Below are positions 1-9,228 of a stretch of 64,000 bases of DNA, piece by piece (positions within the stretch are counted from its first letter, which is position 1; the number at the start of each line of letters is the position of its first letter). The translations under genes were made by a program, and so were the position numbers. This stretch comes from an uncultured bacterium (lineage in GTDB: Bacteria > Cyanobacteriota > Vampirovibrionia > Gastranaerophilales > Gastranaerophilaceae): NCBI GenBank assembly GCA_947073645.1, contig CAMTMK010000004.1:1-64000 (forward strand), given 5' to 3'. The notes beneath the pieces were generated by a model. The model was given only the letters and a program-made list of their open reading frames with translations. It did no database searches and was not told where the DNA came from.

Positions 1-95
1 ATTATACAAAAGTTTCTTACATTATCTCTATATTTCATATTCATATTATAAGAAAAAAACAGATAACTTCAAGTATAGAAAGAATTTGTTAAGTG

Positions 96-356
96 TTACT
101 CGTCAATAAAAGTAAAATCTTCACCTAATTTATCTTCAAGCATTTTGCATAATTCTGATAATTTGCAACCAAATCCGTTTGCAACTTTTGTCAAAACTAC
201 TATTCCCCATTCAGCTTCACCTCGTTCTAATCTGGAAAGTGTTGAACGAGGTATATCATTCTCATATGCAAAGATACATAAACTTTTGCCTGTCAGTTCT
301 TTTCTTAGCTCTCTAATAATCAAACCGACTTTTATGCAATATTCTTTCTCGTTCAA
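96..356 (-). CDS. XRE-family HTH regulator (1)
   Basis: An 86-residue single-domain DNA-binding protein. The helix-turn-helix lies at about residues 10-65, with the family pattern SRLERGEAEWG in the recognition-helix region and a following I/V-rich helix. No effector domain is visible, so it should act as a small repressor or activator. The start codon is TTG at 356, supported by a GAGGGG Shine-Dalgarno sequence about seven bases upstream. It is transcribed in the same direction as the second XRE gene (440-715), and an ATCCCA-N4-TGGGAT inverted repeat lies in its upstream region at 419-434. The two regulators are diverged paralogues and may share operators. The target genes are unknown. Confidence 0.85.
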   Translation of the reverse strand: MNEKEYCIKVGLIIRELRKELTGKSLCIFAYENDIPRSTLSRLERGEAEWGIVVLTKVANGFGCKLSELCKMLEDKLGEDFTFIDE

Positions 357-418
357 TATTCAACCCCTCAATTATTTATGCCACTTTCGGGATTATAAAA
401 TTATTCCAATCTTTTTGT

Positions 419-434
419 ATCCCAATACTGGGAT
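419..434. promoter_or_regulatory. Inverted repeat ATCCCA-N4-TGGGAT, operator candidate
   Basis: Six-base perfect arms with a four-base spacer, located between the two XRE genes and upstream of the first. The same arms and spacer recur at 749-766. This is the expected arrangement for an autoregulatory XRE operator. Binding is inferred. Confidence 0.55.
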
Positions 435-439
435 TTAAG

Positions 440-715
440 TTAATAATGATCATCCTTAAAAATTCGAAAATCTTTGGGTAAATCTTTTTCAAGAATTGTT
501 ATTAGTTCAGGTAAAGTTATTTCCAAACAAGTAGCTATTTTTTTTAAATTAATAATTCCAGGTTGATTTTGCCCTAACTCAATATGAGACAGTGTAGATT
601 TAGAAATGTCATTTTCATTAGCAAACAGCGTTAAGCTTTTTTTAGTTTTTTCTTTCCTAAAATTTCTTAATGCTTGTCCAATTATTTTACAATATTCTTG
701 TTCTCTTTGTTCCAT
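440..715 (-). CDS. XRE-family HTH regulator (2)
   Basis: A 91-residue HTH protein with the XRE core at about residues 13-68 (motifs KSTLSHIELGQNQPG and INLKKIATCLEI). It resembles the preceding regulator in length and pattern, so the two are probably old duplicates. The ATG at 715 has no Shine-Dalgarno sequence. A TATAAT hexamer sits seven bases upstream, so the message is probably leaderless or nearly so. A TATCCCA-N4-TGGGATA palindrome lies just upstream, between this gene and the divergent DUF1796-like fragment, and could let the protein repress both directions. No other domain is present. Confidence 0.85.
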   Translation of the reverse strand: MEQREQEYCKIIGQALRNFRKEKTKKSLTLFANENDISKSTLSHIELGQNQPGIINLKKIATCLEITLPELITILEKDLPKDFRIFKDDHY

Positions 716-748
716 TATTGGGATTATAATGCTATAATAGTTTTGCAG

Positions 749-766
749 TATCCCAAATGTGGGATA
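749..766. promoter_or_regulatory. Palindrome TATCCCA-N4-TGGGATA, shared operator candidate
   Basis: Seven-base perfect arms with the same four-base spacer as the repeat at 419-434. It lies in the divergent promoter region between the 440-715 regulator and the gene at 780, just downstream of a TATAAT on the plus strand and just before the AAAGGAGG ribosome-binding site. Bound protein would block the plus-strand transcript. Confidence 0.6.
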
Positions 767-779
767 AAGGAGGATAATT

Positions 780-1139
780 ATGTTAAAACTACTTCACATC
801 AAAAAACTTATCTGCAAAGTGCTGACTTGCTTGATGCCATATAAACAACGTATTCTATACCGTGAAGCTTTGTATTGGTTTTCGTTCGCTGATTATTTTC
901 GGTTCAAGAATGCAAATTATCATATTGTATCGCTGGGGTCTAATTGTTTACCTCGCGGACTTACTACTGCAATCAAACTCAAACCCCGCAGATTTTATGG
1001 TGAAAAATCCTGTGTATTTGATTTGTATATAAGTAATATAAAAAGAAATATTGAACTTATTGAAAACGATTTTACCAGATATGCAGATAGTATGAAGGTG
1101 AATTTAACATCAACTTTATTTGATAAATATTTTTGTTAA
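780..1139 (+). CDS. Truncated DUF1796-like protein (putative cysteine peptidase N-terminus)
   Basis: A 119-residue product behind a strong AAAGGAGG ribosome-binding site. Residues about 48-95 show a pattern I associate with DUF1796 (putative cysteine peptidases): HIVSLGSNCLPRG, then CVFDLYIS and IELIENDF. Members of that family are usually well over 200 residues, so this copy appears cut off after the first third, ending 15 bases before dnaG. The missing part would hold other catalytic residues, so it is probably inactive or a decaying gene. It is controlled from the operator region shared with the divergent XRE regulator. The family call is from pattern memory only. Confidence 0.55.
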   Translation: MLKLLHIKKLICKVLTCLMPYKQRILYREALYWFSFADYFRFKNANYHIVSLGSNCLPRGLTTAIKLKPRRFYGEKSCVFDLYISNIKRNIELIENDFTRYADSMKVNLTSTLFDKYFC

Positions 1140-1142
1140 TGC

Positions 1143-1148
1143 TAAAAT
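1143..1148 (+). promoter_or_regulatory. Extended -10 box of dnaG, leaderless spacing
   Basis: TGC-TAAAAT ends exactly six bases before the dnaG ATG and there is no Shine-Dalgarno sequence. A start seven bases after the hexamer would fall on the A of ATG. Confidence 0.6.
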
Positions 1149-1154
1149 ACTGCC

Positions 1155-3038
1155 ATGGCAAATACTATCGAAGAACTGGTATCACAAATTAAAGACCGCC
1201 TTGATATAGTGGAAGTTGTATCAGAACAAGTTATTTTAAAGAAAAACGGCGGTCACTACTGGGGATTATGTCCGTTTCATAAAGAAAAAACCCCGTCTTT
1301 TTCTGTAAATCCTAATTTGGGGATTTACAAATGTTTTGGATGCGGTGAAGGCGGAGATGCCATTTCTTTCATTATGAAAACTCAAAACAAAGAGTTTATG
1401 GAAGTTATTGCAGAACTTGCCGAACGTTTCGGGCTTGAAATGCCCAAAAACATCCAAAAAAGCGAAAGCTCCAAAGAGCTTAAAGACGAAATGATTCGTG
1501 CATGCACAAAAGCCGTTGAGTTTTACAACTTGCGCCTTTTGAAAGACAAAAGCCCTGAAACTACTGCCGTGCTTGAGTATTTGACAAACAGAGGTATTAC
1601 AAAAGAGATTATTGAAAAATATTCTCTCGGACTTGCTCCAAAAGCTTATGCAATGTTTTATAAAAAATTCAGAAGTGATTTTACCGATGAAGTTATGGAA
1701 AAAGCAGGTCTGACAATAAAAACCCGCGATGATGAATACATTGACCGTTTCAGAAATCGTATTATTATTCCAATCCAAAATGAATTCGGTGAATTTGTAG
1801 CTTTTGGGGCACGCGCAATTGAACCAGACCAACAGCCAAAATATTTGAATTCTTCAGACTCTTTGATTTATAATAAAAGTAAGCTCCTCTACGGACTTTA
1901 CACTGCAAAAGATGCTATCAAAGAAGATGACAGTGTAGTTTTAATGGAAGGCTATTTTGATGTAATCTCTGCTCAAGCTCATGGAATTGAAAACGCTGTC
2001 GCATCTTGCGGAACATCATTGACAGCAGACCACGTAAAACTCTTATCAAGATATACACCGTCCAGAAGGATTTACCTGTCTTTTGATACGGACAATGCAG
2101 GACAAAAAGCAACAAAAAGAAATGCAGAACTTATTAAAGAAGCATTTCAGGGTTTAGGAAGTATAAAACAATTCGATGAAAGCTATCTTTCTGCATCAGA
2201 TGATAAATATTCCTGCGAAATAAGGGTTATCGCGCCTCCCGAAGGCAAAGACCCCGATGAATTTATCCGCTCTGTCGGCGCTGAAAGCTACAAAGAATAT
2301 ATGGCACAAGCACCGTTACTATTGGATTTTCAAATAAACGAAATTCTAAAAGATAAACCAAAAACACCAACTGATAAAACCAAAACAGTTAAAGAAATAA
2401 TTCCGCTTCTGCAGGAAATTCAAAACGAAATTATCCGCTCAGAATACATAAAGATGATTGCTGATAATTTAAATATTGATGAAAGTGCTCTAATCAGAGA
2501 AGTTAAAAAGTCAAAAAGCTTTGATTCTACTGCAAATAGAGGCGTTGAGAGAATTGTTAAGAAAAATGTATCAATTCTTGAAAAAGCGCAAAAAAATTTA
2601 TTGAGCGTTTTTCTTGTAAGCGACCATCATTTTACAACCGAACAAATCAGCAAAATGATCGGAGAAACCCCGTTTACGGATGAAACGTTAATAAATGTAA
2701 AATCTACAATTGACAAATTAACATATACCGTAAATAATGTGAAAGAATTAATTGAAAAATTATACACAATTTTCGTTAATAATCAGGAAATGCAACGGGT
2801 AATCACAGAGTTGATAAGTATTTCCGAAACCTTTCATAATCTTGATGACGACGATTTTGTCATGGTAATTCAAGAAAATATCAACAAAATTAATCAATGT
2901 CACAAAGAAAAAGAACGTGAACAAATACGTAATTTATATAAAAGTGCAAATGATAATGAAATTGAAGCCCTAAAAATTCAAATGCAGCTTAGAGATAAAA
3001 TTAACAACAGACTAAAACTGGAGAAAATGAATGAGTAA
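1155..3038 (+). CDS. dnaG: DNA primase DnaG
   Basis: A 627-residue primase that makes RNA primers at the replication fork and partners the replicative helicase. The N-terminal zinc-binding domain has C39, H42, C60 and C63 (CPFH...CFGC). The RNAP-like catalytic core follows, with the TOPRIM EGYFDV acidic motif near residue 265 and the FDTDNAGQ metal-binding motif near 312. The C-terminal ~180 residues are helical and variable, as expected for the helicase-interacting domain. The length is normal. The start lies six bases after a TAAAAT box, without a ribosome-binding site. Its last eight bases overlap the rpoD start, so the two form a primase/sigma-factor operon like the classical macromolecular-synthesis operon, but without rpsU. 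Confidence 0.97.
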   Translation: MANTIEELVSQIKDRLDIVEVVSEQVILKKNGGHYWGLCPFHKEKTPSFSVNPNLGIYKCFGCGEGGDAISFIMKTQNKEFMEVIAELAERFGLEMPKNIQKSESSKELKDEMIRACTKAVEFYNLRLLKDKSPETTAVLEYLTNRGITKEIIEKYSLGLAPKAYAMFYKKFRSDFTDEVMEKAGLTIKTRDDEYIDRFRNRIIIPIQNEFGEFVAFGARAIEPDQQPKYLNSSDSLIYNKSKLLYGLYTAKDAIKEDDSVVLMEGYFDVISAQAHGIENAVASCGTSLTADHVKLLSRYTPSRRIYLSFDTDNAGQKATKRNAELIKEAFQGLGSIKQFDESYLSASDDKYSCEIRVIAPPEGKDPDEFIRSVGAESYKEYMAQAPLLLDFQINEILKDKPKTPTDKTKTVKEIIPLLQEIQNEIIRSEYIKMIADNLNIDESALIREVKKSKSFDSTANRGVERIVKKNVSILEKAQKNLLSVFLVSDHHFTTEQISKMIGETPFTDETLINVKSTIDKLTYTVNNVKELIEKLYTIFVNNQEMQRVITELISISETFHNLDDDDFVMVIQENINKINQCHKEKEREQIRNLYKSANDNEIEALKIQMQLRDKINNRLKLEKMNE

Positions 3039-4116
3039 GAAAAGACAAAACTCCTCTATTGTAAGTATTATGGATGAAGATACCATTGATTTACACGAGA
3101 TTGATGACGAAATTTCAGGCGCAGACGACGGCGTAAATTATATGAACATGGATATCAGTACCGACAATATCGAAGATATCGTTACTGAAAAAATGGAACA
3201 CAAAATGGAAGATATCTACATGATTAACAGTCATGATGAAGATTCTGATACAAGTCTTGAAGTTCCAAAAGGCGTTGCTGTTGATGACCCTGTAAGATTA
3301 TATTTGAGAGAAATCGGAAGAATTAAATTATTATCAGCTAATGAAGAAATTGAACTTGCAAGAAAAATTCTTGAAGGCGGAACACCGGGTGCTATCGCTA
3401 AAAGAAAACTTGTTCAAGCTAACCTTCGTTTAGTAGTTTCTATTGCTAAAAAATATGTAGGACGCGGTATGCTTTTCTTAGACCTTATTCAAGAAGGTAA
3501 CCTAGGGTTAATCCGTGCAGCTGAAAAATTTGACCACGAAAGAGGTTTCAAATTCTCAACTTATGCAACTTGGTGGATTAGACAAGCAATCACAAGAGCA
3601 ATCGCTGATCAGGCTCGTACAATCCGTATCCCTGTTCACATGGTTGAAACTATTAATAAATTGAAAAAAGTTACAAGACGTTTGGCACAAGAACTCTCAA
3701 GAAAACCAACAGAAGACGAACTTGCAATTGAAATGAATGTTTCTATTCCAAAACTTCGTGAAATTATTAAAATTGCTCAAGAACCTTTGTCATTGGAAAC
3801 TCCAATCGGTAAAGAAGAAGATTCACGTTTAGGCGATTTTATCGAAGACAAAGAAGCTGATGCTCCAATTAAAACAGTTGCATCAGAACTTTTGAGAGAA
3901 GACTTAGCGGAAGTTCTTTGCACATTGTCACCACGTGAACGTGATGTATTGAGATTACGTTTTGGTATGGACGACGGACGCCAAAGAACATTGGAAGAAG
4001 TTGGTCAATTGTTTGGCGTAACTCGTGAACGTATCAGACAGATTGAAGCAAAAGCTCTAAGAAAACTTCGTCACCCGAACAGAAGCAAACGCTTAAGAGA
4101 ATATGTAGAATCATAA
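3031..4116 (+). CDS. rpoD: Primary RNA polymerase sigma factor RpoD/SigA
   Basis: A 361-residue housekeeping sigma-70 factor directing RNA polymerase to -10/-35 promoters. An acidic N-terminus of about 80 residues is followed by region 1.2 ([12 protein letters not shown]), region 2 with the -10-recognition segment ([13 protein letters not shown]), region 3, and region 4.2 near the C-terminus ([17 protein letters not shown]). It starts within the last codons of dnaG (eight-base overlap, GGAG upstream), implying translational coupling. A strong bidirectional terminator follows directly. The TATAAT-like boxes found throughout the window fit recognition by this factor. Confidence 0.97.
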   Translation: MSKKRQNSSIVSIMDEDTIDLHEIDDEISGADDGVNYMNMDISTDNIEDIVTEKMEHKMEDIYMINSHDEDSDTSLEVPKGVAVDDPVRLYLREIGRIKLLSANEEIELARKILEGGTPGAIAKRKLVQANLRLVVSIAKKYVGRGMLFLDLIQEGNLGLIRAAEKFDHERGFKFSTYATWWIRQAITRAIADQARTIRIPVHMVETINKLKKVTRRLAQELSRKPTEDELAIEMNVSIPKLREIIKIAQEPLSLETPIGKEEDSRLGDFIEDKEADAPIKTVASELLREDLAEVLCTLSPRERDVLRLRFGMDDGRQRTLEEVGQLFGVTRERIRQIEAKALRKLRHPNRSKRLREYVES

Positions 4117-4122
4117 AAAAAA

Positions 4123-4145
4123 AGCTCCCTTTCGGGAGCTTTTTT
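4123..4145. terminator. Bidirectional intrinsic terminator between rpoD and ctpA
   Basis: The stem AGCTCCC/GGGAGCT is flanked by an A-run on the left and a T-run on the right, so it can end the rpoD transcript and the converging ctpA transcript. Confidence 0.9.
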
Positions 4146-4149
4146 AGAT

Positions 4150-5370
4150 TTATTGAACTGCTATCGATTGTCCGTTTGTCATTTTACTCAAAACTTCTAT
4201 TGCTTTTTTCAATTGAACATCATTTTTATTTTTAACATCTTCTTCTGTAAGCTTTACTTCAATATCAGGTGTAATACCTTTTTTGTTAATATCAGTTCCG
4301 TTAGGTGTTAAATATTTTTGAATTGTAATGTTTACGCCTGCATCATATGGAAGTTTATTAATCTCTTGAACCAAACCTTTACCAAAAGATTGTTCACCGA
4401 TAATTACCGCTCTGTGGTTGTCTTTCATTGCACCCGAGAAAATTTCTGATGCAGATGCCGAGCCTTTGTTAATAAGTACTACAACAGGTTTTTGAGTATA
4501 AGTGTTGTAAGAAGCTCTGGTTGTATCTTTATAACCGTCCCTATCAACAGTACTTACAATTGTTCCGCCGTTCAAGAACATATCCGAAATGTAAATCGCA
4601 TTAGTCAAAAGTCCGCCGGGGTTTGAACGAAGGTCAATAATAAACCCTTTTTTATTTCTGTTACTATTCAAGATTGTACCAAACTCACTTGCTGCATTTC
4701 TGCTGATAAAAGAGCTCAATCTGATATAACACAAATCATCAGGCAGATTAACTTCTGTAGGAATTTTTTGAGAAATTGACTTAATCTCAATTTCTGCACG
4801 TGTAATTGTATAAGTTTTCGGTGCATTATCTTTGCGTTTTACAAGCAAAGTAACTTGAGTACCTTCTTTACCTCTGATTTTGTCTGCAGCTTTGTCAACT
4901 GTAATCCCTTTTGTACTTACACCGTCTATTTCAAGAATTTCATCATCAGCAAGCAGTCCCGCTTTTTCTGCCGGAGTATCTTCTATTGGTGCAATAACCA
5001 TTAATTTACCGTCTTTAACACCAATTTGTATACCTATACCTTTTAGAGAACCTTTAATAGAACTTGTTTCATCAGCAAATTCTTTAGGGTCTAAAAATTT
5101 TGTATAAGGGTCATTCAAACTGGCAACCATTGTGTTAATTGCCACATACGCATCTTCATTTGTTTTGATTTGATTATCATATTTATGACGCCATTTTGCC
5201 CAATTTTGGTCATTGTTGGTTTGGTCAACAAACTTACTGTTAATCAATCTCCAAACCTGGTCATATAAATCAGTCGGTCCGTATGCAAATACATTATCTC
5301 TGATTACCCAGCCTGACAGGAACAAAAATGCCCCAAAAAATATAATACTTTTTTTCATGATTTTTCTCAC
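4150..5370 (-). CDS. ctpA: Carboxyl-terminal processing protease (S41, CtpA type)
   Basis: A secreted or periplasmic serine protease that trims C-termini of envelope proteins. An N-terminal hydrophobic signal or anchor (IIFFGAFLFLSGWVI) is followed by a PDZ domain around residues 85-165 and the S41 core. The nucleophile serine is in NKGSASASEIFSGA and the catalytic lysine in GEQSFGKGLVQ. The length of about 406 residues fits the family. I chose the GTG at 5370, because GGAGG lies five bases upstream. A TTG at 5382 and an ATG at 5358 are alternatives. It is monocistronic, convergent with rpoD, and shares its terminator. Confidence 0.93.
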   Translation of the reverse strand: MRKIMKKSIIFFGAFLFLSGWVIRDNVFAYGPTDLYDQVWRLINSKFVDQTNNDQNWAKWRHKYDNQIKTNEDAYVAINTMVASLNDPYTKFLDPKEFADETSSIKGSLKGIGIQIGVKDGKLMVIAPIEDTPAEKAGLLADDEILEIDGVSTKGITVDKAADKIRGKEGTQVTLLVKRKDNAPKTYTITRAEIEIKSISQKIPTEVNLPDDLCYIRLSSFISRNAASEFGTILNSNRNKKGFIIDLRSNPGGLLTNAIYISDMFLNGGTIVSTVDRDGYKDTTRASYNTYTQKPVVVLINKGSASASEIFSGAMKDNHRAVIIGEQSFGKGLVQEINKLPYDAGVNITIQKYLTPNGTDINKKGITPDIEVKLTEEDVKNKNDVQLKKAIEVLSKMTNGQSIAVQ

Positions 5371-5515
5371 TATTTCCTCCAAAAACTCTTAAATTTTTCT
5401 ACCTTAACTATTAAGATGTAATTTTAATAAAAAAGTTTCCAAAAATTTAAAAGTAATTTTTTTCATATAATAACATAATTTTATGAAAAAAGGAAATTTT
5501 CATTATGCAAAAAAA

Positions 5516-5671
5516 CTATTTTAAATCTTCATGCATAAGCAAGAAGGATAATAAATCCAGTCTTGAAAGTATTTCAGTATAACTTTCCAAATAAGTTTGC
5601 ATACAATTTTTAGCACTTTCTCTTGTAACATCAATTGATTTTAGCATTTGTTTTTTCAATTCATTTTCCAT
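5516..5671 (-). CDS. Small hypothetical protein, 51 residues
   Basis: A short frame not obvious by size. It runs from an ATG at 5671 with a weak upstream GGGATTAAG to a TAG at 5516. The predicted product begins MENELKKQMLKSIDVTRE and is an amphipathic helical peptide with one cysteine, without signal peptide or membrane segment. It is divergent from the XRE gene at 5830, so the pair could be a regulator with a small partner. Support is limited to start, composition and position. A 25-codon plus-strand frame (5505-5582) with a GGAAAT upstream overlaps it antisense, and only one is likely to be real. Confidence 0.4.
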   Translation of the reverse strand: MENELKKQMLKSIDVTRESAKNCMQTYLESYTEILSRLDLLSFLLMHEDLK

Positions 5672-5829
5672 AATCTTAATCCCATTTTAATAATACTTCT
5701 GCAATATAACATGAATTTTATAAAAATGCAAGAAAAAATGGAAATAAAATTAAATATATTTTTTTTGGTCATTATATATTGTCAATAGCATTGATTTTAA
5801 CTTGTGTCAGTATGATTGATAATAAAAAA

Positions 5830-6045
5830 ATGGATAAAGAATATCTGAAAAAATTTGCAAATCATTTAAGAGAATTGAGAAGAAAAAAACGTATAAAACA
5901 AGATGATTTTTTGGATGTAAACGGCATTTCACGCTCTACTATTGCTATGGTTGAAACGGGAAAGACTGATATTACTTTAACAAAATTAAAAATTATTGCA
6001 GATGTTCTTGGTGTAAATCTTACAGAACTTTTGGATTTTGAATAA
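5830..6045 (+). CDS. XRE-family HTH regulator (3)
   Basis: A 71-residue protein from the ATG at 5830, consisting almost entirely of an XRE helix-turn-helix domain (RKKRIKQDDFLDVNG...SRSTIAMVETGKTDITLTK). An upstream TTG at 5779 or ATG at 5812 would add residues that do not look like part of the domain. No Shine-Dalgarno sequence is evident for any of the three. It is single-domain, without a sensor region. Downstream, a hairpin shared with the convergent SLH-protein gene terminates transcription. Targets are unknown; the divergent 51-codon frame is the only close neighbour. Confidence 0.82.
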   Translation: MDKEYLKKFANHLRELRRKKRIKQDDFLDVNGISRSTIAMVETGKTDITLTKLKIIADVLGVNLTELLDFE

Positions 6046-6046
6046 A

Positions 6047-6079
6047 GAAAACCGACATCCATTAAGAATATCGGTTTTC
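6047..6079. terminator. Hairpin terminator between the XRE gene and the SLH gene
   Basis: Nine-base perfect arms GAAAACCGA/TCGGTTTTC around a 15-base loop, between two converging genes. The T-rich arm gives termination on either strand. Confidence 0.75.
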
Positions 6080-6101
6080 TCAGGCTTCGAATAATTATCT
6101 A

Positions 6102-8138
6102 TTATTCACTGCAACCAAAGGCAATAGTAATGTGTTCTCTTGGGTTAACTGCAGATATTTTGTATCCGCGAGGGTCTACAAGGTAAGCAAATTCGTCGCC
6201 TGTTGTTTGGAATAAGCCCATTGTACCTGACAATGCTGTTCTTGTTACGTCGATTGGAGCTTTAACTGTTTCCCATAAACCGTCGCCAAGGTTACGTGCT
6301 GCTGCACCGAATTGTCCTTGGAATACGTGACCTAACATATAACCTGCGTCGTTTGATACGTTTTCAACAGCGTTACCTAAGTTAGTTACAACACCGCCGA
6401 CAGTTCTGCCTGCTACACCGACTAGAGAACCTGCCAATGTAAACGGAGCTTCTACCAATCTTGCTACAGGGTTAACTTGTTTTGATTTGTTAACTTGAGC
6501 TTGCAAGATTTGTTTAGGTAAGTTTGTTTTGCAGTCGCCGTTTTTGATTGAAGTGAATGACAATTTCATTGCACCTTTATCACAGCCTGAAGGTCTGATA
6601 ACTTCTACTACCTGACCTGTAACTGTTGAACCGCAAGGATAAGTTACACCGTTAATTGTTACGTCTTCAAGAGTATTTGCTCTGAAGTATTGACCTACGT
6701 GAGATGATTTTGCAGTTAATTGGTCAATCATTTTAACTTTCAATGTAGGGATTTTAACGATTTCTTCTTGTTCAACGAAAGCATTTTTGTTTACAGGACA
6801 TGCAGGGCAGATGTTGTTAGCTGTTTTCGGGTTTGTGTCGTAACCCAAAGCTACACGTACTGTCTGCATCATAGCTGCAACTTCTGCACGAGATGCTTCT
6901 TTGTTTGGCATAATCATGTTCGGATTAGGCATATCTTTTAAAGCACCGTTTTCCAATGATTTTGCAACAGGAATTCTTGCCCAATTTGGAACTGAAGCAC
7001 CGTCAGCGTATTTGCTTAAGATTTCATCAGCTTTGCACTGGTCGATGTCGCAAGTCATACCTTTTGCAATTGTTGATAAAGCTTCAACCCTTGTTACGTG
7101 GTTGTTTGGTTTGAAGTTGCCATCAGGGTAACCTTTTAACAAATCTTCATCAACAGCTTTTGCAATTGCCTGGTTTGCCCAGTTATGCATAGGAACGTCT
7201 TTGAACATACCTGCACGCGGCATATCGCATTGGTCAAGGTTGAAACCTTTAACTAAGATTGTTGCAAATTCTGCACGTGTAATGTTTCTGTTAGGTTTGA
7301 AATAACCGTCAGGATAGCCGACAACAACATCGTTAATAGCTAATTTGTCGATGTCGCATGCTGCCCAGAAACCGTTTGGGACATCGGGAAACTGACATCC
7401 GCCAAGATTTGCTGCTGCACCTGTTGTCTGCATAATTTGGTTAGGAATTTCGTAAGGAACGAAAGATTTTCTTACCGCATCAATCGAGTTTGTTGATTGA
7501 AAATCGATAGGGCAGTTGTTACCGTCCATTAATCTTTCGTTTCTATCAATCATAATACCATTGTGACGGTTTGGAAGTTCATTAAGGCAAGGCAATTGTG
7601 ATGCTGCACCTGTAACTTGACCGTCTCTTGCAACAGTTGTACCGTTAATACCTGAAGACATTCTGCTTGCAGCACAGCCGTTTAAAGCTGTTTCTGTAGA
7701 TAAAATAGAGTTTGCAGGTTGGCCGACATAGTTGTTAGTACCGTAAATTGCATTCGGGTAACCATAAACTTGTTTCATATCATTTCTTGAAGGTTTACCT
7801 GTTTGAGGGCAAACTGCACATGCAGGTTCTGCCGGTTTGTCACAGCTGATTTCGTCATTGCATCCGCAATCTGATTTTTTAGGTTTTTCGCATGGGTCAC
7901 ATGGATCAACTTTCTTTTCACAATCACAGTCAGGCATTGCTTTTTTGCATTTGTGACAAGTGTTTGGTTTAACAGTTTCACATGGACAAGCTGGTCCTGT
8001 TACAACCGGTAATGGTTCTGCACATGGTGCCGGAGTTTCCGGGATTGAGCAAGGACAAGCCGCCATTGCCTGATTCAAGGAACACGTTGCTATTCCAACG
8101 GCAATTGCAGCTGCCACAGTAAGTTTTTTAATAGTCAT
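6102..8138 (-). CDS. Cysteine-rich SLH-domain envelope protein
   Basis: A 678-residue exported protein with a Sec signal peptide (cleavage likely AMA-ACPC). The next ~90 residues contain 16 cysteines, mostly in CPC, CDC, CxxC and CGC pairs, a metal-binding or disulfide-rich segment. Two clear S-layer homology repeats follow at about residues 250-370 (VVGYPDGYFKPNRNITRAEF and LLKGYPDGNFKPNNHVTRVE), with a degenerate third. A C-terminal region is Gly/Val-rich. SLH domains anchor proteins to peptidoglycan-linked polymers. The ribosome-binding site is strong (AAGGAGGTAAAA), consistent with abundance. It resembles SLH envelope proteins of cyanobacterial relatives, but no porin beta-barrel is obvious. 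Confidence 0.85.
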   Translation of the reverse strand: MTIKKLTVAAAIAVGIATCSLNQAMAACPCSIPETPAPCAEPLPVVTGPACPCETVKPNTCHKCKKAMPDCDCEKKVDPCDPCEKPKKSDCGCNDEISCDKPAEPACAVCPQTGKPSRNDMKQVYGYPNAIYGTNNYVGQPANSILSTETALNGCAASRMSSGINGTTVARDGQVTGAASQLPCLNELPNRHNGIMIDRNERLMDGNNCPIDFQSTNSIDAVRKSFVPYEIPNQIMQTTGAAANLGGCQFPDVPNGFWAACDIDKLAINDVVVGYPDGYFKPNRNITRAEFATILVKGFNLDQCDMPRAGMFKDVPMHNWANQAIAKAVDEDLLKGYPDGNFKPNNHVTRVEALSTIAKGMTCDIDQCKADEILSKYADGASVPNWARIPVAKSLENGALKDMPNPNMIMPNKEASRAEVAAMMQTVRVALGYDTNPKTANNICPACPVNKNAFVEQEEIVKIPTLKVKMIDQLTAKSSHVGQYFRANTLEDVTINGVTYPCGSTVTGQVVEVIRPSGCDKGAMKLSFTSIKNGDCKTNLPKQILQAQVNKSKQVNPVARLVEAPFTLAGSLVGVAGRTVGGVVTNLGNAVENVSNDAGYMLGHVFQGQFGAAARNLGDGLWETVKAPIDVTRTALSGTMGLFQTTGDEFAYLVDPRGYKISAVNPREHITIAFGCSE

Positions 8139-8288
8139 TTTTACCTCCTTGTGTTACGGATTTTTTTTCTAAAAAATCCAAAAAGATTATTTTTTAAAAA
8201 ACTGATACTAGATTATGTACTTTATTCAATGGCAGAAACATTACCGTAAGCGGTTATTCGGTCGGGCTATTTGGAATTGCATAAAAAA

Positions 8289-8311
8289 ACACCCGATTAA
8301 AGGGTGTTTTT
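8289..8311 (-). terminator. Terminator of the UXS gene
   Basis: The stem ACACCC/GGGTGT overlaps the stop codon at 8297-8299 and is followed on the minus strand by a T-run. Confidence 0.8.
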
Positions 8312-9226
8312 GAAATATTCAATAGTTTTAATTAAACCGTCTTTTATATCTACCGTCGGCTTATAGCCCAATTTCTCTTTTGCAAGGGTTAAATCAGGAC
8401 GACGCTTGCAAGGGTCGTCTGAGGGAAGCGGTTTAAATATAATTTTTGATGATGAACCGCATAATTCAATAATCATCTGTGCAAGTTCCAATATACTATA
8501 TTCTCCGTCATTTCCAACATTTACAGGTCCTATAAAGTTTTCCGTATTCATTAGAGAAATCATTCCGCGAATTAAATCATCAACATAACAGAAAGAACGA
8601 GTTTGCGAACCGTCACCGTAAATAGTTATATCTTCATTTTTTAAGGCTTGAATTATAAAATTCGACACAACTCTGCCGTCATTTTCAGCCATACGAGGAC
8701 CGTAGGTATTAAATATTCTGATAATTTTTATATCAACATTATGTTGGCGGTGATAATCCATCATCAAAGCTTCTGCAACACGTTTCCCTTCATCATAACA
8801 GCTTCTCAACCCTATAGGATTAACATTTCCCCAATAATCTTCTCTCTGCGGGTGAATTGTCGGGTCGCCGTAAACTTCACTTGTAGAAGCCTGCAAAATT
8901 CTTGCTTTTGTTTCGTCAGCCAAATCAAGCATATTTGTAACACCAATTACGTTGGTTTTAATGGTTTTAATTGCATTAAATTGATAATGAATAGGACTTG
9001 CAGGGCAGGCAAGGTTATATATTTGGTCAACTTCAAGAATTATCGGTTCTATAATATCATGTCTTATAAGCTCAAATTCTTTGTTATCAAGCAGATGCTC
9101 AACATTTTTTCTTGAACCTGTAAAAAAATTATCCAGACAAATTACGTGATTGCCCTGTTTGATTAATTCCTCACAAAGATGTGAACCTATAAAACCTGCT
9201 CCGCCTGTTACAAGAATATTTTTCAT
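8297..9226 (-). CDS. UDP-glucuronate decarboxylase (UDP-xylose synthase type SDR)
   Basis: A 309-residue extended short-chain dehydrogenase/reductase. The NAD-binding GGAGFIG motif is at residues 8-14. The substrate-binding segment [13 protein letters not shown] and the STSEVYGDP block are typical of UXS enzymes, and the catalytic YxxxK appears as CYDEGKR near residue 145. The expected reaction converts UDP-glucuronate to UDP-xylose for envelope polysaccharide. It sits three bases downstream of the RNase HIII gene, in a PBP1A-rnhC-UXS transcription unit that ends at its own terminator. Related epimerases cannot be fully excluded, but the PASPIHYQ signature is specific. Confidence 0.92.
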   Translation of the reverse strand: MKNILVTGGAGFIGSHLCEELIKQGNHVICLDNFFTGSRKNVEHLLDNKEFELIRHDIIEPIILEVDQIYNLACPASPIHYQFNAIKTIKTNVIGVTNMLDLADETKARILQASTSEVYGDPTIHPQREDYWGNVNPIGLRSCYDEGKRVAEALMMDYHRQHNVDIKIIRIFNTYGPRMAENDGRVVSNFIIQALKNEDITIYGDGSQTRSFCYVDDLIRGMISLMNTENFIGPVNVGNDGEYSILELAQMIIELCGSSSKIIFKPLPSDDPCKRRPDLTLAKEKLGYKPTVDIKDGLIKTIEYFKNTL

Positions 9227-9228
9227 TT

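Noticed and set aside
1266..1832. 188-codon minus-strand frame within dnaG
   Set aside because: Antisense shadow of a well-supported primase gene; Phe/Cys/Asn-rich composition is typical of shadows.
5505..5582. 25-codon plus-strand frame with a GGAAAT upstream
   Set aside because: It overlaps the 51-codon minus-strand frame antisense; composition is less protein-like. Not excluded.
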